Source: Utricularia gibba (Eukaryota > Streptophyta > Magnoliopsida > Lamiales > Lentibulariaceae). Taken from it: a stretch of 64,000 bases of DNA. Below are positions 36,253 to 49,910 of the stretch, piece by piece; the stretch's first letter is position 1; each line of letters opens with the position of its first letter. Both the position numbers and the translations under genes were made by a program. Below the pieces are notes generated by a model that was not told the DNA's origin, ran no database searches, and saw only the letters and a list, made by a program, of their open reading frames with translations. Where the stretch lies: contig NEEC01000032.1 of the NCBI GenBank assembly GCA_002189035.1, positions 1 through 64,000 on the forward strand, given 5' to 3'.

Positions 36253-39200
36253 GTGCATCCTAAAAATCACACGTGCACCGGATTCATTAAAAATAAATAT
36301 TTACACATATCCAGAGTGTATAACAGTGTTGGGATAAGTGATGCCACGAAATTCATGATGTAGCATGTGACTTTTTCCAACTTGATCGCATAGTAGATGA
36401 AGTCTGACACCATATGTTTTGGCTGTTGATTGATGCATTTAGTTGCTAGGATACTTCTGATTCTTGATGCACCATTCCCGTATACCATGTCTCTAGGGCT
36501 ATTTGATTCTTTTCCTTGTATGTTGTTTCCATCAATTTCGAGAACAAGAAGCACATTATTAAATGCAGTCACCACGGAATGCCACGTGAGACACTTTTCG
36601 TTGTGGCCCTTTTTTAATATGTCCACAGTTATCGGACAAACGTAACTCCAAATTATAATACTTGGAGCTCGAATAGGGCTTCCCAACAGTGTGCTATGAA
36701 GAGCAAGGATCTGCATGTTATGCGAGAGGTGCTTCGCGGACCAGGATGTGCGGCATAGTCGCTTCATTGCGCATCATCATTCGGGGTGCAGCCTAAAAAT
36801 CACACGTGCACCGGATTCATTAAAAATAAATATTTACGCATATCCAGATTATATAACAGTGTTGGGATAAGTGATGCCACGAAATTCATTATGTAGCATG
36901 TGACTTTTTTCCAACTTGATCGCATAGTAGATGAAGTCTGACACCATATGTTTTGGCTTTTGATTGATGCATTTAGTTGCTATGATACTTCTGATTCTTG
37001 ATGCACCATTCCCGTATACCATGTCTCTAGGGGCTATTTGATTCTTTTGCCTTGTATGTTGTTCGCATCAATTTCGAGAACATGAAGCACATTATTAAAA
37101 GCAGTCACCACGGAATGCCACGTGAGACACTTTTCGTTGTGGCTTGTTTTTAATATGTCCAGAGTTATCGGACAAACGTAACTCCAAATTATAATACTTG
37201 GAGCTCGAATAGGGCTTCCCAACAGTGTGCTATGAAGAGCAAGGATCTGCATGTTATGCGAGAGGTGCTTCGCGGACCAGGATGTGCGGCATAGTCGCTT
37301 CATTGCGCATCATCATTCGGGGTGCAGCCTAAAAATCACACGTGCACCGGATTCATTAAAAATAAATATTTACGCATATCCAGATTATATAACAGTGTTG
37401 GGATAAGTGATGCCACGAAATTCATTATGTAGCATGTGACTTTTTTCCAACTTGATCGCATAGTAGATGAAGTCTGACACCATATGTTTTGGCTTTTGAT
37501 TGATGCATTTAGTTGCTATGATACTTCTGATTCTTGATGCACCATTCCCGTATACCATGTCTCTAGGGGCTATTTGATTCTTTTGCCTTGTATGTTGTTC
37601 GCATCAATTTCGAGAACATGAAGCACATTATTAAAGCAGTCACCACGGAATGCCACGTGAGACACTTTTCGTTGTGGCTTGTTTTTAATATGTCCACAGT
37701 TATCGGACAAACGTAACTCCAAATTATATACTTGGAGCTCGAATAGGGCTTCCCAACAGTGTGCTATGAAGAGCAAGGATCTGCATGTTATGCGAGCGGT
37801 GCTTCGCAGACCAGGATGTGCGACATAGTCATCTCATTGCGCATCATCATTCGGGGTGCAGCCTAAAAATAACACGTGCACCGGATTCATTAAAAATAAA
37901 TATTTACGCATATCCAGATTATATAACAGTGTTGGGATAAGTGATGCCACGAAATTCATGATGTAGCATGTGACTTTTTTCCAACTTGATCGCATAGTAG
38001 ATGAAGTCTGACACCATATGTTTTGGCTGTTGATTGATGCATTTAGTTGCTATGATACTTCTGATTCTTGATGCACCATTCCCGTATACCATGTCTCTAG
38101 TGGCTATTTGAGTCTTTTGACTTCTATGTTGTTCGCATCAATTCGAGAACATGAAGCACATTATTAAAAGCAGTCACCACGGAATGCCACGTGAGACACT
38201 TTTCGTTGTGGCTTGTTTTTAATATGTCCAGAGTTATCGGACAAGCGTAACTCCAAATTATAATACTTGGAGCTCGAATAGGGCTTCCCAACAGTGTGCT
38301 ATGAAGAGCAAGGATCTGCATGTTATGCGAGAGGTGTTTCGCGGATTAGGATGTGCGACGTAGTCATTTCATTGCGCATCATCATTCGGGGTGCAGCCTA
38401 AAAATCACACGTGCACGGGATTCATTAAATAAATATTTAAGCATATCCAGATTATATAACAGTGTTGGGATAAGTGATGCCACGAAATTCATGATGTAGC
38501 ATGTGACTTTTTTCCAACTTGATCGCATAGTAGATGAAGTCTGACACCATATGTTTTGGCTGTTGATTGATGCATTTAGTTGCTATGATACTTCTGATTC
38601 TTGATGCACCATTCCCGTATACCATGTCTCTAGGGGCTATTTGATTCTTTTGCCTTGTATGTTGTTCGCATCAATTTCGAGAACATGAAGCACATTATTA
38701 AAAGCAGTCACCACGGAATGCCACGTGAGACACTTTTCGTTGTGGCTTTTTTAATATGTCCAGAGTTATCGGACAAACGTAACTCCAAATTATAATACTT
38801 GGAGCTCGAATAGGGCTTCCCAACAGTGTGCTATGAAGAGCAAGGATCTGCATGTTATGCGAGAGGTGCTTCGCGGATTAGGATGTGCGACATAGTCATC
38901 TCATTGCGCATCATCATTCGGGGTGCAGCCTAAAAATCACACGTGCACCGGATTCATTAAAAATAAATATTACGCATATCCAGATTATATAACAGTGTTG
39001 GGATAAGTGATGCCACGAAATTCATGATGTAGCATGTGACTTTTTTCCAACTTGATCGCATAGTAGATGAAGTCTGACACCATATGTTTTGGCTGTTGAT
39101 TGATGCATTTAGTTGCTATGATACTTCTGATTCTTGATGCACCATTCCCGTATACCATGTCTCTAGGGCTATTTGATTCTTTTGCCTTGTATGTTGTTCG

Positions 39201-42128
39201 CATCAATTTCGAGAACATGAAGCACATTATTAAAAGCAGTCACCACGGAATGCCACGTGAGACACTTTTCGTTGTGGCTTGTTTTTAATATGTCCACAGT
39301 TATCGGACAAACGTAACTCCAAATTATAATACTTGGAGCTCGAATAGGGCTTCCCAACAGTGTGCTATGAAGAGCAAGGATCTGCATGTTATGCGAGCGG
39401 TGCTTCGCAGACCAGGATGTGCGACATAGTCATCTCATTGCGCATCATCATTCGGGGTGCAGCCTAAAAATCACACGTGCACCGGATTCATTAAAAATAA
39501 ATATTTACGCATATCCAGATTATATAACAGTGTTGGGATAAGTGATGCCACGAAATTCATGATGTAGCATGTGACTTTTTTCCAACTTGATCGCATAGTA
39601 GATGAAGTCTGACACCATATGTTTTGGCTTTGATTGATGCATTTAGTTGCTATGATACTTCTGATTCTTGATGCACCATTCCCGTATACCATGTCTCTAG
39701 TGGCTATTTGAGTCTTTTGACTTCTATGTTGTTCGCATCAATTTCGAGAACATGAAGCACATTATTAAAAGCAGTCACCACGGAATGCCACGTGAGACAC
39801 TTTTTCGTTGTGGCTTGTTTTTAATATGTCCAGAGTTATCGGACAACGTAACTCCAAATTATAATACTTGGAGCTCGAATAGGGCTTCCCAACAGTGTGC
39901 TATGAAGAGCAAGGATCTGCATGTTATGCGAGAGGTGTTTCGCGGATTAGGATGTGCGACGTAGTCATTTCATTGCGCATCATCATTCGGGGTGCAGCCT
40001 AAAAATCACACGTGCACCGGATTCATTAAAAATAAATATTTACGCATATCCAGATTATATAACAGTGTTGGGATAAGTGATGCCACGAAATTCATGATGT
40101 AGCATGTGACTTTTTTCCAACTTGATCGCATAGTAGATGAAGTCTGACACCATATGTTTTGGCTGTTGATTGATGCATTTAGTTGCTAGGATACTTCTGA
40201 TTCTTGATGCACCATTCCCGTATACCATGTCTCTAGTGGCTATTTGATTCTTTTGACTTGTATGTTGTTTCCATCAATTTCGAGAACAAGAAGCACATTA
40301 TTAAATGCAGTCACCACGGAATGCCACGTGAGACACTTTTTCGTTGTGGCCCTTTTTTAATATGTCCACAGTTATCGGACAAACGTAACTCCAAATTATA
40401 ATACTTGGAGCTCGAATAGGGCTTCCCAACAGTGTGCTATGAAGAGCAAGGATCTGCATGTTATGCGAGCGGTGCTTCGCGGATCAGGATGTGCGACATA
40501 GTCATCTCATTGCGCATCATCATTCGGGGTGCAGCCTAAAAATCACACGTGCACGGGATTCATTAAAAATAAATATTTAAGCATATCCAGATTATATAAC
40601 AGTGTTGGGATAAGTGATGCCACGAAATTCATGATGTAGCATGTGACTTTTTTCCAACTTGATCGCATAGTAGATGAAGTCTGACACCATATGTTTTGGC
40701 TGTTGATTGATGCATTTAGTTGCTATGATACTTCTGATTCTTGATGCACCATTCCCGTATACCATGTCTCTAGTGGCTATTTGATTCTTTTGCCTTGTAT
40801 GTTGTTCGCATCAATTTCGAGAACATGAAGCACATTATTAAAAGCAGTCACCACGGAATGCCACGTGAGACACTTTTCGTTGTGGCTTGTTTTTAATATG
40901 TCCAGAGTTATCGGACAAACGTAACTCCAAATTATAATACTTGGAGCTCGAATAGGGCTTCCCAACAGTGTGCTATGAAGAGCAAGGATCTGCATGTTAT
41001 GCGAGAGGTGCTTCGCGGATTAGGATGTGCGACATAGTCATCTCATTGCGCATCATCATTCGGGGTGCAGCCTAAAAATCACACGTGCACCGGATTCATT
41101 AAAAATAAATATTACGCATATCCAGATTATATAACAGTGTTGGGATAAGTGATGCCACGAAATTCATGATGTAGCATGTGACTTTTTCCAACTTGATCGC
41201 ATAGTAGATGAAGTCTGACACCATATGTTTTGGCTGTTGATTGATGCATTTAGTTGCTATGATACTTCTGATTCTTGATGCACCATTCCCGTATACCATG
41301 TCTCTAGTGGCTATTTGATTCTTTTGCCTTGTATGTTGTTCGCATCAATTTCGAGAACATGAAGCACATTATTAAAAGCAGTCACCACGGAATGCCACGT
41401 GAGACACTTTTCGTTGTGGCTTGTTTTTAATATGTCCACAGTTATCGGACAAACGTAACTCCAAATTATAATACTTGGAGCTCGAATAGGGCTTCCCACA
41501 GTGTGCTATGAAGAGCAAGGATCTGCATGTTATGCGAGCGGTGCTTCGCAGACCAGGATGTGCGACATAGTCATCTCATTGCGCATCATCATTCGGGGTG
41601 CAGCCTAAAAATAACACGTGCACCAGATTCATTAAAAATAAATATTTACGCATATCCAGATTATATAACAGTGTTGGGATAAGTGATGCCACGAAATTCA
41701 TGATGTAGCATGTGACTTTTTTCCAACTTGATCGCATAGTAGATGAAGTCTGACACCATATGTTTTGGCTGTTGATTGATGCATTTAGTTGCTATGATAC
41801 TTCTGATTCTTGATGCACCATTCCCGTATACCATGTCTCTAGTGGCTATTTGAGTCTTTTGACTTCTATGTTGTTCGCATCAATTTCGAGAACATGAAGC
41901 ACATTATTAAAGCAGTCACCACGGAATGCCACGTGAGACACTTTTCGTTGTGGCTTGTTTTTAATATGTCCAGAGTTATCGGACAAGCGTAACTCCAAAT
42001 TATAATACTTGGAGCTCGAATAGGGCTTCCCAACAGTGTGCTATGAAGAGCAAGGATCTGCATGTTATGCGAGAGGTGTTTCGCGGATTAGGATGTGCGA
42101 GTCATTTCATTGCGCATCATCATTCGGG
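36253..42128. repeat. Higher-order repeat block in satellite B (four-unit period, ~2.14 kb)
   Basis: Eleven units fall into four types by linked variants. Type 1 has gagtcttttgacttctatg and gtttcgcggatt (starts 37856, 39457, 41598). Type 2 has gtttccatc, gaacaagaag and tggcccttttttaat (36253, 39992). Type 3 has atttaagcat, cacggg and cttcgcggatt (38391, 40529). Type 4 has gagcggtgcttcgcagac, mostly with aatattacgc (37322, 38923, 41065). Types 1 and 3 read tccagag, types 2 and 4 tccacag. The order 1-2-3-4 is complete at 39457-41597. The preceding cycle, 37856-39456, lacks type 2. The unit at 36786 fits the type 3 slot by tccagag only. Confidence 0.8.
39457..41597. repeat. One complete four-unit cycle of the satellite B higher-order repeat
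   Basis: Units start at 39457, 39992, 40529 and 41065, and the next cycle starts at 41598, so the cycle is 2141 bp. Matching type-specific markers lie 2138 bp (type 3), 2142 bp (type 4) and 2141 bp (type 1) from their neighbours in adjoining cycles. Confidence 0.75.
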
Positions 42129-45100
42129 GTGCAAAAATCACACGTGCACCGGATTCATTAAAAATAAATATTTACGCATATCCAGCAGTGTTGGGATAAG
42201 TGATGCCACGAAATTCATTATGTAGCATGTGACTTTTTTCCAACTTGATCGCATAGTAGATGAATCTGACACCATATGTTTTGGCTTTTGATTGATGCAT
42301 TTAGTTGCTATGATACTTCTGATTCTTGATGTATTCCCGTATACCATGTCTCTAGTGGCTATTTGATTCTTTTGTTGTATGTATCAATTTCGAGAATCAT
42401 TATTAAATGCAGTCACCACGGAATGCCACGTGAGACACTTTTCGTTGTGGCTTTTTTAATATGTCCACAGTTATGGACAAACGTAACTCCAAATTATAAT
42501 ACTTGGAGCTCGAAAGGGCTTCCCAACAGTGTGCTATGAAGAGCAAGGATCTGCATGTTATGCAGAGGTGCTTCGCGGAGGATGTGCTAGTCATTCATTG
42601 CGCATCATCATTCGGGTGCATAAAAATCACACGTGCACGGGATTCATTAAAAATAAATATTACGCATATCCAGACAGTGTTGGGATAAGTGATGCCACGA
42701 AATTCATGATGTAGCATGTGACTTTTTTCCAACTTGATCGCATAGTAGGTCTGACACCATATGTTTTGGCTGTTGATTGATGCATTTAGTTGCTATGATA
42801 CTTCTGATTCTTGATGCACCATTCCGTATACCATGTCTCTAGTGGCTATTTGATTCTTTTGCTTGTATGTTGTTTCATCAATTTCGAGAACATGAAGCAC
42901 ATTATTAAATGCAGTCACCACGGAATGCCACGTGAGACACTTTTCGTTGTGGCTTGTTTTTTAATATGTTTATCGGACAAACGTAACTCCAAATTATAAT
43001 ACTTGGAGCTCGAAGGGCTTCCCAGTGTGCTATGAAGAGCAAGGATCTGCATGTTATGCAAGAGGTGCTTCGCGGAGGATGTGCGACGTAGTCATTTCAT
43101 TGCGCATCATCATTCGGGGTGCATCCTAAAAATCACACGTGCACGGATTCATTAAAAATAAATATTACGCATATCCAGATTATATAACAGTGTTGGGATA
43201 AGTGATGCCACGAAATTCATGATGTAGCATGTGACTTTTTTCCAACTTGATCGCATAGTAGATGAAGTCTGACACCATATGTTTTGGCTTTTGATTGATG
43301 CATTTAGTTGCTATGATACTTCTGATTCTTGATGCACCATTCCCGTATACCATGTCTCTAGTGGCTATTTGATTCTTTTGCCTTGTATGTTGTTCGCATC
43401 AATTTCGAGAACATGAAGCACATTATTAAAGCAGTCACCACGGAATGCCACGTGAGACACTTTTCGTTGTGGCTTTTAATATGTCACAGTTATCGGACAA
43501 CGTAACTCCAAATTATAATACTTGGAGCTCGAAAGGGCTTCCCAACAGTGTGCTATGAAGAGCAAGGATCTGCATGTTATGCAAGAGGTGCTTCGCGGAC
43601 AGGATGTGCGACGTAGTCATTTCATTGCGCATCATCATTCGGGGTGCATCCTAAAAATCACACGTGCACGGGATTCATTAAAAATAAATATTTACGCATA
43701 TCCAGATTATATAACAGTGTTGGGATAAGTGATGCCACGAAATTCATGATGTAGCATGTGACTTTTTTCCAACTTGATCGCATAGTAGATGAAGTCTGAC
43801 ACATATGTTTTGGCTGTTGATTGATGCATTTAGTTGCTATGATACTTCTGATTCTTGATGCACCATTCCCGTATACCATGTCTCTAGTGGCTATTTGATT
43901 TTTTTGCTTGTATGTTGTTCGCATCAATTTCGAGAACATGAAGCACATTATTAAATGCAGTCACCACGGAATGCCACGTGAGACACTTTTCGTTGTGGCT
44001 TGTTTTTAATATGTCCACAGTTATCGGACAAACGTAACTCCAAATTATAATACTTGGAGCTCGAAAGGGCTTCCCAACAGTGTGCTATGAAGAGCAAGGA
44101 TCTGCATGTTATGCAGAGGTGCTTCGCGGACCAGGATGTGCGACATAGTCATTTCATTGCGCATCATCATTCGGGGTTAAAAATCACACGTGCACGGGAT
44201 TCATTAAAAATAATATTTACGCATATCCAGATTATATAACAGTGTTGGGATAAGTGATGCCACGAAATTCATGATGTAGCATGTGACTTTTTTCCAACTT
44301 GATCGCATAGTAGATGAAGTCTGACACCATATGTTTTGGCTTTTGATTGATGCATTTAGTTGCTATGATACTTCTGATTCTTGATGCACCATTCCGTATA
44401 CCATGTCTCTAGTGGCTATTTGATTCTTTTGCTTGTATGTTGTTCGCATCAATTTCGAGAACATGAAGCACATTATTAAATGCAGTCACCACGGAATGCC
44501 ACGTGAGACACTTTTCGTTGTGGCTTTTTAATATGTCCACAGTTATCGGACAAACGTAACTCAAAATTATAATACTTGGAGCTCGAAAGGGCTTCCCAAC
44601 AGTGTGCTATGAAGAGCAAGGATCTGCATGTTATGCAGAGGTGCTTCGCGGACCAGGATGTGCGTAGTCATTCATTGCGCATCATCATTCGGGGTGCATC
44701 CTAAAAATCACACGTGCACGGATTCATTAAAAATAAATATTTACGCATATCCAGATTATATAACAGTGTTGGGATAAGTGATGCCACGAAATTCATGATG
44801 TAGCATGTGACTTTTTTCCAACTTGATCGCATAGTAGATGAAGTCTGACCCATATGTTTTGGCTTTGATTGATGCATTTAGTTGCTATGATACTTCTGAT
44901 TCTTGATGCACCATTCCCGTATACCATGTCTCTAGTGGCTATTTGATTCTTTTGCTTGTATGTTGTTCGCATCAATTTCGAGAACATGAAGCACATTATT
45001 AAATGCAGTCACCACGGAATGCCACGTGAGACACTTTTCGTTGTGGCTTTTTTTAATATGTCCACAGTTATCGGACAAACGTAACTCCAAATTATAATAC

Positions 45101-48100
45101 TTGGAGCTCGAATAGGGCTTCCAACAGTGTGCTATGAAGAGCAAGGATCTGCATGTTATGCAGAGGTGCTTCGTGTGCGACATAGTCATTTCATTGCGCA
45201 TCATCATTCGGGGTTTAAAAATCACACGTGCACGGATTCATTAAAAATAAATATTTACGCATATCCAGATTTATAACAGTGTTGGGATAAGTGATGCCAC
45301 GAAATTCATGATGTAGCATGTGACTTTTTTCCAACTTGATCGCATAGTAGCTGACACCATATGTTTTGGCTTTTGATTGATGCATTTAGTTGCTATGATA
45401 CTTCTGATTCTTGATGCACCATTCCCGTATACCATGTCTCTATATTTGATTCTTTTGCTTGTATGTTGTTCGCATCAATTTCGAGAACATGAAGCACATT
45501 ATTAAATGCAGTCACCACGGAATGCCACGTGAGACACTTTTCGTTGTGGCTTTTTTAATATGTCCACAGTTAAAACGTAACTCCAAATTATAATACTTGG
45601 AGCTCGAAAGGGCTTCCCATGTGCTATGAAGAGCAAGGATCTCAGAGGTGCTTCGCGGACCAGGATGTGCGTAGTCTTCATTGCGCATCATCATTCGGGT
45701 GCAAAAATCACACGTGCACCGGATTCATTAAAATAAATATTTACGCATATCCAGACAGTGTTGGGATAAGTGATGCCACGAAATTCATGATGTAGCATGT
45801 GACTTTTTTCCAACTTGATCGCATAGTAGATGAAGTCTGACACATATGTTTGGCTTTGATTGATGCATTTAGTTGCTATGATACTTCTGATTCTTGATGC
45901 ACCATTCCCGTATACCATGTCTCTAGTGGCTATTTGATTCTTTTGCTTGTATGTTGTTTCATCAATTTCGAGAACATGAAGCACATTATTAAATGCAGTC
46001 ACCACGGAATGCCACGTGAGACACTTTTCGTTGTGGCTTTTTAATATGTCCACAGTTATCGGACAAACGTAACTCCAAATTATAATACTTGAGCTCGAAT
46101 AGGGCTTCCCAACAGTGTGCTATGAAGAGCAAGGATCTGCATGTTATGCAGAGGTGCTTCGCGGACCAGGATGTGCGACATAGTCATTTCATTGCGCATC
46201 ATCATTCGGGGTGCTTAAAAATCACACGTGCACCGGATTCATTAAAAATAAATATTTACGCATATCCAGATTATATAACAGTGTTGGGATAAGTGATGCC
46301 ACGAAATTCATGATGTAGCATGTGACTTTTTTCCAACTTGATCGCATAGTAGATGAAGTCTGACACCATATGTTTTGGCTTTTGATTGATGCATTTAGTT
46401 GCTATGATACTTCTGATTCTTGATGCACCATTCCCGTATACCATGTCTCTAGTGGCTATTTGATTCTTTTGCTTGTATGTTGTTCTCAATTTCGAGAACA
46501 TGAAGCACATTATTAAATGCAGTCACCACGGAATGCCACGTGAGACACTTTTCGTTGTGGCTTTTTTAATATGTCCACAGTTATCGGACAAACGTAACTC
46601 CAAATTATAATACTTGGAGCTCGAATAGGGCTTCCCAACAGTGTGCTATGAAGAGCAAGGATCTGCATGTTATGCAGAGGTGCTTCGCGGACCAGGATGT
46701 GCGACATAGTCATTCATTGCGCATCATCATTCGGGGTGCAGCTAAAAATCACACGTGCACGGATTCATTAAAAATAAATATTTACGCATATCCAGATTAT
46801 ATAACAGTGTTGGGATAAGTGATGCCACGAAATTCATGATGTAGCATGTGACTTTTTTCCAACTTGATCGCATAGTAGATGAAGTCTGACACCATATGTT
46901 TTGGCTGTTGATTGATGCATTTAGTTGCTATGATACTTCTGATTCTTGATGCACCATTCCCGTATACCATGTCTCTAGTGGCTATTTGATTCTTTTGCTT
47001 GTATGTTGTTCGCATCAATTTCGAGAACATGAAGCACATTATTAAATGCAGTCACCACGGAATGCCACGTGAGACACTTTTCGTTGTGGCTTGTTTTTAA
47101 TATGTCCACAGTTATCGGACAAACGTAACTCCAAATTATAATACTTGGAGCTCGAAAGGGCTTCCAACAGGTGCTATGAAGAGCAAGGATCTGCATGTTA
47201 TGCAGAGGTGCTTCGCGGACCAGGATGTGCGACATAGTCATTTCATTGCGCATCATCATTCGGGGTGCAGCTTAAAAATCACACGTGCACCGGATTCATT
47301 AAAAATAAATATTTACGCATATCCAGATTATATAACAGTGTTGGGATAAGTGATGCCACGAAATTCATGATGTAGCATGTGACTTTTTCCAACTTGATCG
47401 CATAGTAGATGAAGTCTGACACCATATGTTTTGGCTTTTGATTGATGCATTTAGTTGCTATGATACTTCTGATTCTTGATGCACCATTCCCGTTACCATG
47501 TCTCTAGTGGCTATTTGATTCTTTTGCTTGTATGTTGTTCGCATCAATTTCGAGAACATGAAGCACATTATTAAATGCAGTCACCACGGAATGCCACGTG
47601 AGACACTTTTCGTTGTGGCTTTTTTAATATGTCCACAGTTATCGGACAAACGTAACTCCAAATTATAATACTTGGAGCTCGAAAGGGCTTCCCAACAGTG
47701 TGCTATGAAGAGCAAGGATCTGCATGTTATGCAAGAGGTGCTTCGCGGACCAGGATGTGCGACATAGTCATTTCATTGCGCATCATCATTCGGGGTGCAT
47801 CCTAAAATCACACGTGCACGGATTCATTAAAAATAAATATTTACGCATATCCAGATTATATAACAGTGTTGGGATAAGTGATGCCACGAAATTCATGATG
47901 TAGCATGTGACTTTTTTCCAACTTGATCGCATAGTAGATGAATCTGACACCATATGTTTTGGCTTTGATTGATGCATTTAGTTGCTATGATACTTCTGAT
48001 TCTTGATGCACCATTCCCGTATACCATGTCTCTAGTGGCTATTTGATTCTTTTGCTTGTATGTTGTTCGCATCAATTTCGAGAACATGAAGCACATTATT

Positions 48101-49910
48101 AAATGCAGTCACCACGGAATGCCACGTGAGACACTTTTCGTTGTGGCTTTTTTAATATGTCCACAGTTATCGGACAAACGTAACTCCAAATTATAATACT
48201 TGGAGCTCGAAAGGGCTTCCCAACAGTGTGCTATGAAGAGCAAGGATCTGCATGTTATGCAGAGGTGCTTCGCGGACCAGGATGTGCGACGTAGTCATTC
48301 ATTGCGCATCATCATTCGGGGTGCATCCTAAAAATCACACGTGCACGGATTCATTAAAATAAATATTTACGCATATCCAGATTATATAACAGTGTTGGGA
48401 TAAGTGATGCCACGAAATTCATGATGTAGCATGTGACTTTTTTCCAACTTGATCGCATAGTAGATGAATTCTGACACCATATGTTTTGGCTTTTGATTGA
48501 TGCATTTAGTTGCTATGATACTTCTGATTCTTGATGCACCATTCCCGTATACCATGTCTCTAGTGGCTATTTGATTCTTTTGCCTTGTATGTTGTTCGCA
48601 TCAATTTCGAGAACATGAAGCACATTATTAAATGCAGTCACCACGGAATGCCACGTGAGACACTTTTCGTTGTGGCTTTTTTAATATGTCCACAGTTATC
48701 GGACAAACGTAACTCCAAATTATAATACTTGGAGCTCGAAAAGGGCTTCCCAACAGTGTGCTATGAAGAGCAAGGATCTGCATGTTATGCAAGAGGTGCT
48801 TCGCGGAGGATGTGCGACGTAGTCATTTCATTGCGCATCATCATTCGGGGTGCATAAAAATCACACGTGCACGGATTCATTAAAAATAAATATTTACGCA
48901 TATCCAGATTATATAACAGTGTTGGGATAAGTGATGCCACGAAATTCATGATGTAGCATGTGACTTTTTTCCAACTTGATCGCAAGTAGATGAAACACCA
49001 TATGTTTATTGATGCATTTAGTTGCTATGATACTTCTGATTCTTGATGCACCATTCCCGTATACCATGTCTCTAGTGGCTATTTGATTCTTTTGCCTTGT
49101 ATGTTGTTCGCATCAATTTCGAGAACATGAAGCACATTATTAAATGCAGTCACCACGGAATGCCACGTGACACTTTTCGTTGTGGCTTGTTTTTAATATG
49201 TCCACAGTTATCGGACAAACGTAACTCCAAATTATAATACTTGGAGCTCGAAAGGGCTTCCCAACAGTGTGCTATGAAGAGCAAGGATCTGCATGTTATG
49301 CAGAGGTGCTTCGCGGACCAGGATGTGCTAGTCATTTCATTGCGCATCATCATTCGGGGTGCATCCTAAAAATCACACGTGCACGGATTCATTAAAAATA
49401 AATATTTACGCATATCCAGATTATATACAGTGTTGGGATAAGTGATGCACGAAATTCATGATGTAGCATGTGACTTTTTTCCAACTTGATCGCATAGTAG
49501 ATGAATTCTGACACCATATGTTTTGGCTTTTGATTGATGCATTTAGTTGCTATGATACTTCTGATTCTTGATGCACCATTCCCGTATACCATGTCTCTAG
49601 TGGCTATTTGATTCTTTTGCCTTGTATGTTGTTCGCATCAATTTCGAGAACATGAAGCACATTATTAAATGCAGTCACCACGGAATGCCACGTGAGACAC
49701 TTTTCGTTGTGGCTTTTTTTAATATGTCCACAGTTATCGGACAAACGTAACTCCAAATTATAATACTTGGAGCTCGAAAGGGCTTCCCAACAGTGTGCTA
49801 TGAAGAGCAAGGATCTGCATGTTATGCAAGAGGTGCTTCGCGGACCAGGATGTGCGACGTAGTCATTTCATTGCGCATCATCATTCGGGGTGCATCCTAA
49901 AAATCACACG
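42129..49910. repeat. Satellite B zone with many small deletions
   Basis: About 15 units with frequent losses of one to ten bases, for example shortened unit starts (gtgcaaaaatc at 42129, ggggttaaaaatc at 44174), aatctgac instead of gaattctgac, gcttgtatg instead of gccttgtatg, and gctttttaatatg instead of gcttgtttttaatatg. The variants recur in several units, so at least some are real subfamily markers. Single homopolymer changes may be consensus errors. Confidence 0.65.
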
